A stretch of 64,000 nucleotides of DNA from Trichoplax adhaerens (Eukaryota; Placozoa; Uniplacotomia; Trichoplacea; Trichoplacidae). A program made the position numbers and the translations under genes. Position 1 is the stretch's first letter. Each line of letters starts with the position of its first letter. The notes under the pieces were generated by a model that worked only from the letters and a program-made list of their open reading frames with translations, was not told where the DNA came from and searched no databases. Below, piece after piece: positions 23,370-35,319 of the stretch. The stretch is from positions 1,956,013 through 2,020,012 of the forward strand of contig NW_002060943.1 of NCBI RefSeq assembly GCF_000150275.1, read 5' to 3'.

Positions 23370-25079
23370 ATGAATTTATTTATCCTTGCGGTTCTATTTT
23401 GCAGTGCTACTGCCGCCGTCGTCCATGGTGATGAATTTGATGATGATGATGACTTCTCCTTTAGAGAAGAAAGCCTACATCCTCCTATCTACCAATCTGA
23501 CTATAAAATAGTTGGTGTTCGAATAACGCCAACAAATTATGGCGGCATTAAGAAACCTTTTACACTGTGGTTGTCATCACGACGAGGAAAAAGTCGAACT
23601 GACTACTATCATGGTGTAAGTACAACTATTATTCGAAGAGACGATGGCCCGTTTGGTAGTGCTTATAAAATTATGCCAATCACAACTGAAACTCAATATA
23701 ATGTAAAGTCTTGTGTCGCTATTCATGGCCGACCTCGTCACCCTTACCGGCCCCAGACGGCGATTCCATCACTGGTTAATATTTTTCGTAAAAGCGGAGA
23801 AATTCAATGCGGTAATGAAAAATGCAACATTTGGTCATTTAGTTATAAAATGTTGGGTCGAATTTATCTTTACGACTATTATGTAACACAAGGTCCTCAT
23901 CCAAAACCAGTTCGTTTTCGAAAACGTTGTTATGATATTCTCTTACATCGGTATTATTCCTACTATACTATAGAGATTAAGTCATTTCAGTTAGGAACAA
24001 TCCCAGATTCAATATTTGATTTAAATGGTACACATTGTGGTGGTTTTCCTAAACATCAATTACAATTATTTGATGCGGACATAGAAGACTTTCCATTGCA
24101 AACACAACCCAGTTTATCCGAATTATACAATGATCCAAGTGGTAATTTATTTAGTCAATTTATACTACAACATAACAAGAAATACCATAGTTGGTTTGAA
24201 AGGCGTCATCGTGAAATTAACTTTCTTAATAATGTCCAATACATTAACGATGTTAACCAACAAGGGAAAAGCTACACCTTGGCTATTAATCCTATGGCAG
24301 ATATGACTGAGAAAGAATTAACTAATATGAGAGGACGTTTAAGGCGATTTTATCATGCTACAAAGAATTATATACCTTGGAAATATGATCCACACGAAAA
24401 ACCACTAGAAAGTATCGATTGGAGAAAGAAAGGCGCTGTAACTCCCATTAAATATCAAGCTCACTGTGGTTCCTGTTTTGCTTTTAGTGCAGTAACACCA
24501 ATTGAAAGTGCTCTCTTTCGCCAAACCGGTCGATTAATACCATTATCCGAGCAGAGTATTATCGATTGCTCATGGGGATATGGTAACTATGCATGTAATG
24601 GCGGTATGGAATATGCTGCCTATCAATTCGTAACCAAACATGGCATTCCATCGGCTAAATGCTATGGTCCTTATTTGGCATCGCCAGGTTATTGCCATCT
24701 TTTAAATTGTACTCATCGAGTTCGGTTAGACGGCTATTCTATAGTCTTGCCATCAGGTAACGTCTCTGCAGTTCGGTTAGCCGTTTCAAAAATTGGCCCA
24801 ATATCCATCGCTTTTAATGTTCATTCACTTTCTTTCCACTTCTATTCATCGGGCATTTTTGAAGATCCAACTTGCTACAATGATATACATCATATTAATC
24901 ATGCCCTTAATTTAGTTGGATATGGTAAATTAGGTAATGAACATTATTGGATAATAAGAAACTCATGGTCAGAACACTGGGGAGAAAATGGCTATATGAG
25001 AATGAAATCGACAAATGCTAATGAATGTGCAGTAGCTACATTTGCTACATTCCCTGTCTTGAAAAAAGATGGTATTTAG
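23370..25079 (+). CDS. Secreted papain-family cysteine protease with CFAD-type N-terminal domain (copy 3, diverged active site surroundings)
   Basis: A 569-residue single-exon gene; ATG at 23370. A clear signal peptide ends near VVHG (residue 20), followed by an Asp-rich stretch (EFDDDDDF). The layout matches copies 1 and 2: N-terminal domain, I29 prodomain (~259-318), peptidase C1 from IDWRKKGA (349). Catalytic Gln363, Cys369, His511 and Asn531 are all present. Around them the family consensus is altered: KDQG is KYQA, the Trp after the nucleophile is Phe (CGSCF), and KNSW is RNSW. Activity is therefore likely kept but specificity may differ. It reads through the intron position of copy 1 (SEHWGENGY). 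It is third in the tandem protease array. Confidence 0.91.
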   Translation: MNLFILAVLFCSATAAVVHGDEFDDDDDFSFREESLHPPIYQSDYKIVGVRITPTNYGGIKKPFTLWLSSRRGKSRTDYYHGVSTTIIRRDDGPFGSAYKIMPITTETQYNVKSCVAIHGRPRHPYRPQTAIPSLVNIFRKSGEIQCGNEKCNIWSFSYKMLGRIYLYDYYVTQGPHPKPVRFRKRCYDILLHRYYSYYTIEIKSFQLGTIPDSIFDLNGTHCGGFPKHQLQLFDADIEDFPLQTQPSLSELYNDPSGNLFSQFILQHNKKYHSWFERRHREINFLNNVQYINDVNQQGKSYTLAINPMADMTEKELTNMRGRLRRFYHATKNYIPWKYDPHEKPLESIDWRKKGAVTPIKYQAHCGSCFAFSAVTPIESALFRQTGRLIPLSEQSIIDCSWGYGNYACNGGMEYAAYQFVTKHGIPSAKCYGPYLASPGYCHLLNCTHRVRLDGYSIVLPSGNVSAVRLAVSKIGPISIAFNVHSLSFHFYSSGIFEDPTCYNDIHHINHALNLVGYGKLGNEHYWIIRNSWSEHWGENGYMRMKSTNANECAVATFATFPVLKKDGI

Positions 25080-27654
25080 AAAGTAGATAAAAATATGAAA
25101 TCTTTTCTGCTTATTACGGTTAATTAGTTAAGATCGCAAACTTTGTTGTACTATAATTGCTTTTACGTGAGATAGAAGAGTTGACAAAAACGTTGGCAAC
25201 TAAGAATTTGTTGTACATCTATTTATTTGTAACATTAGTATTTTAGATCAATGGGGCAAATATTGATGTACATTTTTGAATTAGTCATTCTCAACTTTGA
25301 ATAACTTTTCTTCAACATAACTTTATCGATAGACTAACTACACATAGAGTATTCGAATGATTCTATCATGAAAATATTCTTTAGCATCAATTTATTCTTA
25401 AAATACAACTTCGGTTATCTTGATCATACTCCGATGACTAGCTAATGGGATACTCAAAGTTGTGCGATATTGCTTTCATCTCTCGAAATGATGGCCATCG
25501 TTTGTAAAACGCGGCTATTAAGTTTAATCACTAACATTAACCTCGATTGTATTATTAATACTAAGACTTACCTGTGTCTTGCGATCTATTCCTATTCGTA
25601 TGTTAGACTGCAAGCATGAATAAGTTAAATACTCTCTCTATATATATTATAATATGACGCATACCATCGTTTACGGCGCTATGTGTAGCATTTTTAATCA
25701 TTTCTATGAATCTTTGATATGCACAAATGTTATAATTTCGGCTCTTGAGAGAACTACAGCATTACAATTTCATTTTAAGATGTTGAATTAGATTTGCTTA
25801 TGGCCAAAGAGCTAATACTATTATCGCGTAAGAGAACTAATATGTTACTCGCGTTTGTATGTTATATGAAGTTGAACACTAAATAGGCTTTTTTAAATGT
25901 AGCTTTCGACCAGAAAATGATTCTTTCCAATAGACGAATCAAAAAATCTTTGAAGAAATATTTGATAATTATAATACAAGTCTTCTGTATTTACTTGTCT
26001 TACTATTTTATTTCACTTCCGCTGTATCTGTGTAGCACCATCAATAAGTGCTATCTTGCGTATATATACACCGTAAGATCATAAATTGATCCAATATATT
26101 ACATTGTACTCTAAAATGATTCATAATAACGGATTCCAAGTTTTCAAATCTATAAAATCGCTTATATAAACGATGTACATTTCTCAAGCGTTAAAAAAAA
26201 TCAATAAAATCGAGTCTGAGTACAAATTCAAATAATTTTTAGCCATATCTTTAGCGATTTAAAGGTCAATATATATCATTGCCTTCATGTACTCTAATTA
26301 CAAATATAACTGCTTATTCCTTATCTCTGTGGAGTAAGATTAACATTGATTTACAAATTAATATAAAATTAATTAGCAATATAACTGTTATAGGTAGCAT
26401 TTAAAAGTTCATTTTTATATTTACAAGAACCAAGATAGAACAAAGATGTAGGGTATTTTTAATTCTCCATTTGTCATATACAGTAATAGACAATGTACTA
26501 TCTTGATAAGAAATTATACATTCGATCAAAATTCTTAATTATCTGATAGATACCTATCATTTAGTAACCAATTGATGAGCCATTGCATTACATACATATA
26601 AATAGTATCATTCACGATACTTGATATTTGAGAAAATGCTCATCTTAAAGTTTCATGCCAATGAATGTAATCTTCATCACTGCTGCAATATAACTAGACA
26701 TTGATCGATTTGACTGGAACGAAGAGACCTATATTCGTGCAAAGATCTGACTTTCCGAATGCTGAAAAATAAATTTCAACAGTGTGGATAATAAAGAGAC
26801 CAAGTGTGACAGTTGCCAACTTTCCATGTAGGCCATGGTAGTAGTTATCAGCCGTACTAAAAATTATCAAAACGGTAAAAAAGTCCTATAGCTTAACAAG
26901 TGAAATATTCAATGAAAGATATAATCTCACAGTTATAATTTACCTCTTTCGACAAGAGATGAGAAATTATCCATCACAGTTTTTTGGTATAAAACTGATA
27001 GATTTCTCGATAATCTTCTTGAAACTCTTCTGGGCAAATTCTTTGTCATCGTTAACAATCCTGTACTATCACTGCAGTTATTCATTATAGCGCCAATCCT
27101 ATTGTGATAACGTATAAATAATTGATATTAGATATGAAGAGTTACATGATGTTGTATTATATGTTGTATTATATTTGTATTATCGTCATATTGCAAATAG
27201 AAAAGAAGCCCCTAAGCCTGAACTAGTATTGTAACGTTGAATAATTTACAATATAATAAAGCCGACTTACTGCAATTTAAAGAATAATTTCGAGTTGATT
27301 GATGAAACATAACCGCCCAATTCGTAATAAATACTACGGCAGGTATCGCTCAATTTGGCTTGGGCAATTGGAATATCATTTAATAACCTAATTTATAAAG
27401 TGATGCAAACAGTAAAACTTATAAAATTGTTATTACAGAAAGGGTTCGTTACTGATTATCTTTTATCAAATATGACTAGAAGTCAGTTAATACAATGCTG
27501 CAAACCTGAATGCGAGAGACACCAAAGCGTCATAAGCAATTGAATACGGAGTTAATATTATAGAAGACAAATAATGTAACGTCGGGGTAGAAGATGGTTC
27601 GGTGCATGCCATATGAAGAGCTAAATAGACAAATGATTAAAACCATTTAAACTA
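25080..27654. other. Intergenic region
   Basis: About 2.6 kb between the last protease and the 3' end of PNPLA-A, with convergent transcription. AT-rich with a few short TA runs (near 25640). The 62-codon frame at 27355 has no support. No gene or ordered repeat recognised. Confidence 0.4.
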
Positions 27655-30213
27655 TTAATACATTATAACTGTAAATCGACGTAGTAGTAGTTCATTACCT
27701 TCTTTCATTCCGAAAGGTAAATGTATCCCGCCAGTCTCGTATAGTTGAAATATTACGTTACTCTGGGCTACAGCTTCTTCATAATTAGAACTTACATCGG
27801 AACAAGTGGAAAATTCATCTTCATTTAGATCCTGACTGTTTCCACTACCTTTATCTTCTTTCTCTAAATTGGGTATATTTATTTCGTTCATTTCCCAGTT
27901 TTCATCAATATCCTGTTCATGATCAACCTCGGCCACGCTCGTTATGCTGTTGTGTAGCGCTGTGTGCAATGGATTAAGTATTATGTTAATTCCAACAGTT
28001 ATTCGCTTATATATATACAATGTGTAATGAAATCAATCTTAAAACTGTATATCACATCACTTAAGCTAGCTATTCAATGTTGATACTTACAATAGCCAGC
28101 CATCTTATTTTGTAAAAATCGTAGTGCATCAAGATATCCCTGTTGACACATGGATCTGAGAACACGTGGTTCAGGAGGAAATAAAGCACGAGATAGACGA
28201 TATATATTTGATAGAGAAACTTGGATGTTGGTGTTATTACAACAAAATTGATGAAAACTCATCGAGTTATCGTTGGGACAAATATCAGATTCTCCATAAA
28301 AGGGTGATACTAAAATGGTGTTTTGACCAAATGGTTGTGGTTGATTATCACTGAAACCACCATCAATGTAATGCTGTAAAGAAGAATGATCCATCATTAA
28401 TCTAGACAAGACTACTATATCAATGGGTACTGAGGGAAGATTGAGAAAAATAGCTTAAATCAATATGCATGTGCGTATTATTAATAAAACTTATTAATAT
28501 ACAGTAGATATTCTTTTAACTGCGTTTTACGCGTATGCTGTCTTTTACCTCTCCGCGATAAATGATCGGTGTCATTCCAGACCAAATTGGAACAAAGCTA
28601 CTGGTGCATAACGCCTAGAAATGATGTAACAGAATCTATTAGAAATCTTTCATTTTCCAAAGTACTGTAGAATAGGTAGGTATGTTATAGATTACATGTA
28701 ACAAAGAGCAACTATATGCATTTCATGTTGAGGAATGACTATCAAAAAATGCGTATCCATCGGGTTTGATTAAAAAAATATTCATTGTTTTTTAGCTACA
28801 TAAATTATTCATTTATCCTACTTATTTTCCTTCTTCAGGAAGAAACTGTTATAAAATATTGAATAGATGGTATCGCATTTTAAAAAGTTTGTAAGGAATA
28901 AGGAATTCAATGATGCAACATATGTATTATTTCAATTTAAAAATTGTCACAGTAGAAATGAAAAGGGTCGCATAATACGCGAGATTATAATATGACACAT
29001 TAGTCTAAATAATAGGGTTAATCCGATAGCTGTCGGTGCCATTAGAATGAGGTCAACACTGTCAACTTTGAAACTTCTAGAAAATTTTTAATGTCGTTTC
29101 TAGTAACTTATTAATTAATTATAGGAGTAAAATAAAAAATTTTCTGGGTGGCATTTTACCGTCGACAGGAAGAGACATACCCGCCTAGTATGTCTGTAAC
29201 CTATACAGCGTTTGAATCAACCCAAAACACTATAAGCATTTCTATCGATCTAGTGAGAAATGAGTAAGGTCACTCGGTGGATTTAATCGATTTAGAATAT
29301 GGAGAAAACGGTCATAACGTGAGTTTAAATCATCTCTCGATGAAGATTATTGATTATTGCTTCATCTTGCTTCTGAATCATCTCCATTTCAGAGTTTATG
29401 TAGTGTATAAGCAGGCTATGATAGCGATCGATGACTGTTTAATACAAGAGATCTTGCCTATACTGTTTCCTATATTCCAACTAAATCAACGGCGATGATT
29501 CGTAACGGATACGTAAACAAAGAATCAAAATAAACGCCTGATGGCGCACTAGTAACAAAAAAACTCGTCGTATATACTAGCAGAAAATTTCAATATTTTA
29601 AAAGTTTAGGCTCAAAGTATAATCATGACTATTTTATTGCAAACAGCGATTACTGAATATCTCTATAATGGAATGGAGAATTTAACTCATTTTGTTACAG
29701 GATAATGCTACGAGATTAACCATCAATGCATGGGAATTTTTTTTATTTAGCATGACAGGCAATCGATGCGGTTGAGTTGCTGTAAGTGCAAGAATCTTTT
29801 TACCGTTGGCTTACCTCTATGAGATCATTTTTACTATGAAATTCCGATATCATGACATTTTGCATATCAGACAAACGTGTCAAGGATATAAATAAACGGC
29901 CAGAAACAATTTCATGAACGTTGTCAGGAGCGAAACTGGCTAACAATGCGGATAATGTCTTGGTAATGTTAAACTTGGGATTATAGGGTCCTAAGGATGA
30001 TGAACGAATACTTTTCACCACTTTCATCATCTCATTGGTAATTAATCCTAGAGGACAATCCACAAGTAAAACAAGGCCTGATAAAGCGCCAGCACTAGCA
30101 CCACTAACAGAACGGAGGCTGTTCACAAATTGTGGTGCATGTTCCTTTAAACATGATACCACGCCAAGATGATAAAGACCTAAAAAACCACAACCCGCTA
30201 GAGAAAGATTCAT
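27655..30213 (-). CDS. Patatin-like phospholipase, PNPLA2 (ATGL)-like, copy A
   Basis: Four exons on the minus strand: 30213-29815, 28614-28549, 28373-28091 and 27959-27655. All phases agree and give 350 residues. Exon 1 holds the oxyanion loop [12 protein letters not shown] and the nucleophile motif GASAG (Ser40). Exon 2 (22 codons) carries SSFVPIWSG. Exon 3 has the catalytic Asp159 in YIDGGxSDN, then SPFxGESDICP and the LFPPEP block, typical of vertebrate PNPLA2/3/4. So the Ser-Asp dyad is intact; expected activity is triacylglycerol or phospholipid acyl hydrolysis. Exon 4 encodes a ~100-residue acidic, Ser/Glu/Asp-rich tail with no known domain. That tail is unrelated to the C-terminal exons of copies B and C. 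The first three exon sizes (399, 66 and 283 nt) match those of B and C (402, 66 and 283), confirming the model. The tail exon is the least certain part. Confidence 0.87.
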
Positions 30214-30342
30214 GGTCGATTGTTGAGTAGCGCATTGACGAGTTAATCCTTTTCAATTGATCCTGCTTGTCTCTGTACGAGTAACCAACTCCTGATTTCT
30301 AGTTTGTTCTTGCAGCAAGATAATGCAGAGTTCAGAGATGGA

Positions 30343-30891
30343 CTAGAATTCTACGGGTATATGTACTTGATCGACTAAAAGATGGAGCTCAAGGATGGCC
30401 TCGATGATCCAATCTACTGGTTGGCGCAATGATAGCAATAAATTTAAACTTAATGTAGTACGGTAATGATCTTCCTCTCCCAACTCTATAAATTGGTCAA
30501 AGTAATAGTAGAGTATTTTTGCACTTAAAGAATGGTGTAGATTCTCTCGATCCAAGTCTACAACGTCCAATCGACAAGGATAAAGCAATAAAAACCAATG
30601 ATCAAGGTATAAAATGTAAATGATGAATTGGATTTCGATCAAGAAGTGAATAGAAATTCTATGGAGGATAAAGCAAGCGCGAGCACGTTGTATTCTTTTT
30701 TTGTTAGATAATAAGTTGATAACGACTCAAGGAGTAGATAGCGATGATCAAAAACAGTAGAGTAAACAAACCAACCTAAAAATAAACGTTGCCATAGTCA
30801 AGGGTCCAATGTCATGGAGCGTGAAATAGGCTTGAGTATAGCGGATAAAGAGCAATCGAGTTTTGCCTCGATTGGACTTATTTATGGACAT
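30343..30891 (-). other. Coding-like tract in three successive frames, possibly a broken membrane-protein gene
   Basis: On the minus strand an ATG at 30891 opens a 47-codon frame rich in hydrophobic residues (HDIGPLTMATFIF). From about 30775 a second frame continues with membrane-like composition (WFVYSTVFDHRYLLLE) until a TGA near 30640. A third frame runs from about 30700 to TAG at 30343, with IQFIIYILYLDHWFLLLY and then soluble-looking sequence (LDVVDLDRENLH). The open frames abut with little overlap, which fits a gene broken by two frameshifts. I recognise no family, and chance is not excluded. Confidence 0.25.
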
Positions 30892-32989
30892 CTTGCAATC
30901 AGGCCATCGCCTGCATCACGTGAGTAACGCGATCGATCGACAAAACAATACAATAGGAGGTGATTTGGTGGGTGGTGCCAGGGGTGGACGGGAGGCTAAC
31001 AACAGACAATGGGTATCGACTGAGTAGTGCAGTTTGTATAGGCTTAGCGACTCGTTCGCGTTATTACACTGTGATGGTTGTCCTATTGTCCTGTTTACAG
31101 TACTGTGTACTGTGCACTGTAGGCTATTTCGGGGGTGGTGCCATGGGTGGGGAAAGAATGTGTCGAGTCAGGCAGGCATGGCCTACTCGTAGCCGGTGGT
31201 CATCCATGATTGAGATTCGTCGACAACTGCTATACTGAGTATTGTACATAATGGACTGAATGCGACATAAGTTATAGCGCTTTTTTGACAGCTGGCTAAC
31301 GCATACTCTACCAGATATATAGCCAACATAAACGATCGGAGACTCGTTTGCGTACTTAACCCTTACAATTGCATCCATTTGAGACAAGTTCACAAATGAA
31401 ATTTCTTCTTCATTTCATCAACTAGACGCTCAACATGGTCTAAATTCGACATTTCTAGGCATATTATGTCTTACTTTGAGTAATCCTTGATGGATACTGT
31501 ACTGTAGTGCTAGCATGCGGCAAGCTATTGCATCGTTGCACTCAATCCAAGCGATATATCTCTATGTAAACTAGATATCCATCGCAGCAAGCGGTCCATG
31601 AACTCGCTATCAAGCTGTTGATGGATTAAAACAACAACAAATCTTTCTTGCTAGACAGAAAGGACTCAACTAGACGCAATCATAGGCTATCCACTCTTTC
31701 TAGTATGCATTGATTATTCTGAAAATATCATACGATAATACAAGTCAAATGGATCATTGCAATAGACGAGGTTGATTACAATATGAACGCAGAATAAACA
31801 AACATCCACGCATTCGCTACCACGGAATGTAGAATCGGGAAAGGTTCAGGGTCATAACAAAGACTGAAGGCAACAAGAAATGCGCTGTCCAGCCCAACAC
31901 CAACTCCAAGCGAGGAGGATGATTGATTGAGTGACAGGGGTAACTTTACGACCAATTCTCACTACAAAGAACTTTCACACGCTAATCTTGCCATGCTATT
32001 GTACGACTAGCTTTTAAATGGGAAATTCATCAATTGCCCATTTCAACATCGATACCTTACCCTTTGATCCGACATCATCATTGATTGGATTATTCAACGA
32101 TTACAATAGCGTTTAAACAACTAATTGACACTAGACTATAAGCACTGAAGCTGGAAAGAGTATTCATAATATCCATTAGCATGGTTTATTGGAGACTTTC
32201 GAACCCCGTAGGTCATATAATTCTTGGCCATATGGAGCAAAATATTGCTTGATACAATAGTCCATTTTAGTTGTAGAATCATCATAATGTCAGCAGTGAA
32301 CATCATTGTAATCTGTTATTAAACAAGAAGCGGTCATGAGTTAAAAAAAATTATCTTAGTGTTGCCGGTTATGCTGAGGGAAAATGTTTATTCATTCAAC
32401 TCGGTCCCTTATGAAAATATAGGACTAGACGATCATTCCCTTGTATTCTAAATCGATCGACTCTAGTATACAGCAACATACGTAACATCCAACTTAATCA
32501 TCGATTGGATATCTTTCTATGACCTTCGTGACAATCCCATCAAGTCAATAAAAAAGACTTCATAATAGTTCAATGAATTTTGTAAATGAGTAGCAGTATT
32601 TTACAGGCCCATAATGTAATTTACGCACGGTAATGTTAATTATATATATAAATTAATAGCATACCGTATACATTGAGTTGAATACCATTATTTATGCTAC
32701 ATGTATTAACAGTACGTCTAAAGATTCTACGTACTTCATTTGCATCGATTTAGAACATGAAATACCATTATGGTTTGTAAAGTAATTTAGAAATGTTAGC
32801 CATACTCAGTACAGTAGTAGCCTACTGTACGCGTAGACTCGTACTTTAATTCATTCATTCGATATTCTTGGCGATACAGAGCGAACATACGTCTACTTCA
32901 CCAATATTGATTATATTTAAATAAATAATAGTTGTAGCAAATCATGCTAATATATGCTTAATTTTATATTACAATATCCGAAATTCTAT

Positions 32990-34110
32990 CTTGACCTACA
33001 AGTTAAACCAGAAATATCAAAGATACAAATAGAATCGTTTATATTCTACATCGAACCTAGTAGATAGATGTACATATATATATACTCTATATAGTAAGTT
33101 ATATTTGCATACACCTACGTTTATCTTACTATAAACAATAAATGTTACCCTGATCCATAAGCTTTCTGAAAATATCCGGTATGCGAATCAATACGACATC
33201 ATACAATTCAATTTTAAATAACATCAAAAATACAGTTGTGATCATACGTCTACGCGTATCTATGAGTTGACATACGAGAAGAACATAAATTATACCCGCT
33301 CATACCGATGGTGATTTTATCTCACTATCAATGTTTGGATCCCATTCCCACCAATAAAGCATTCTACAGATATCAAACATCCTCGTAAGTCGATAACATA
33401 TTAGGCAGTTAGTATTGTTAATCCTATTCGAGAGGTAATTGTGATCACACGTCGATACCAGCGCGTGTACCGAAGTCTCATACACCTCATTTTAATTCCA
33501 TTCTCACTCATTAGGTGATCTACCGTACAAGCATCAGCTAAATTATTAGTGATACAGAAATAGCCATATATCTACGTCAATGATTACTTTTGTATCGCAA
33601 ATTGTACCCTTTCATAATGAATTGAATCTAACTAGTAAACATTAAGTGTTTAATTCCATCCTGCTCCATAAGGTAGTCAGGAATATCAATATACAAATCA
33701 ATAATACTACACAAACTTAGATTGAATGCTATTGGAGATAATTCTAACCATACGTCTAGTCTATACACGCATGTATGTATATATATATGCAATACATACA
33801 GCGAATTATGTCTTGTTTATACCTAATTTTAACCTTAATATCAACATTAAATTCCTCCATGGTCCATCTGGAAATATCAAGTACACAAATTAGAAGCGTC
33901 CTATGCTTAATATTATTCGTTGTTATACGTCTAGACAAGTATATGCATACAGTATATAAGTGATATGTTAGTACCTAATCTGATTTAACCGCCCATATCA
34001 AAGTTTAATCACAATCAAGAAGGTCATGTGGAAATGGCAATAACATGATATAATGCATACCTTATTTGTTATATAGAAAATATAAGTATACAGTGTTTGA
34101 ATAAAGTGGT
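32990..34110. repeat. Degenerate tandem repeat array, ~160-195 bp units
   Basis: About seven diverged units. Each has a segment resembling CCAT..GGAAATATCAA.TACAAAT (near 33010, 33168, 33363, 33679, 33870, 34030), followed 60-100 bp later by CATACGTCTA.. (near 33244, 33750, 33926; weaker at 33448 and 33570), often then a TATATA run. Spacing is about 160-195 bp, with one double step. Seen by eye; units have diverged strongly. Confidence 0.5.
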
Positions 34111-35319
34111 ATTGGCTGATTACGCTCGTAATGAATGATACTGCCTTATTAATGAGTACAGAAAATTCGGTATATACAGTAGTAGAAATGGATTATAATG
34201 TCACTGTAGGTGTATATATATATATAACAGGACCAGCAACCGGTATAAGAATAATTCTACCTATTACTGCAGTTATGTCAACCTCAGCATATGTTGTTTG
34301 AGTTTAAAAGTGAAATAGCAGATGTTCGAAAACACCCCAATGTCATACACATTAATTTATTTGTCCTATGCTTTAGCTGATGTAGAAATGAATGAATAAG
34401 AATTACGCCATACAAGATCTAGCACGATAAATAGCAGCCATGACTAAATACGTAATTCAATATTCATTAAATAGGGCTGTTGACAAGATAAATGATAAAG
34501 CAGTTTTTAAATAAAAAATAAAATCAATATGGTATATCGCGCATCCATTAATGATAAAGCCCACACGCCTACCTCATTAAGTGATTCGATTAACCATAAC
34601 AAGAAAGAAAATAAACACTACTGACATCATTTGAGGACATTTTGTGGCTATTGCCTGATGATGATTATTTATCAAAGAAATCAGTCTAATATAAATCGCT
34701 CTATTACAATAGTAGAATCGGCTGATTTGCATCTGTCCGGATCAATTAATTAAATAAAAAATCTTTACCTTTTTTGTTTTATCTATACGAGAAAAGAAAT
34801 TTACAAATAACAATTGCATCGCATAACTAATAAATATTACTAACATTAGAGCCAGTGAGTTTAGTAAACTAATTAACCATCGGTTTTGCGCCTATTACAC
34901 ATAAATAAAATTATAATTTCAAGCATTATTCAAACTGCCAGTTCTAGAAGCAACATACAGTTTAGTGTCGACAATAAATTAAGTAAACAGAGTTCGAAGA
35001 AATAATATACGGAATGATTTAAGTAATTTCTGATTCATTTACAGGATACATTATCTATAAGTACATCAAGGAAATAACAAAATCCCCTAAATGTTAAATA
35101 TTAAGTTTTCTATCATTCGTACTATTTGCTGAATGATTAATCGTAAGGTGTGTCTGCTTATAACGGTATGTTAAAAAATTAGGTCAGATTTAACATCCAA
35201 TGCATTTAGTCTAAAATGATCGTAAGCCTGTCCTATCAACTCATTATAGCCAAATATCGTCTTAGCTTACAAAAAAATTCTATACTATTGCTATAATACA
35301 CGTAGCAATGCAACAAATT

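Larger units (their letters stand above)
30214..35319. other. Long intergenic region between PNPLA-A and the carboxypeptidase gene
   Basis: About 5.1 kb. The first ~1.8 kb (30.2-32.0 kb) is visibly less AT-rich than its surroundings and holds the broken coding-like tract at 30343-30891 plus TACTGTA/TGTAC words near 31090-31125 and 31495. The degenerate repeat array at ~33.0-34.1 kb is listed separately. Other short frames here (30960-31393, 33300-33485, 33756-33963) have no family signature. Confidence 0.45.

Noticed and set aside
28166-28354. 62-codon plus-strand frame
   Set aside because: Antisense shadow of PNPLA-A exon 3.
32190-32250. Minus-strand GGGTTCGAA resembling a tRNA B box with a TGGCCAAG word nearby
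   Set aside because: The two boxes are only ~27 bases apart and no acceptor-stem pairing is visible, so it is not a tRNA.
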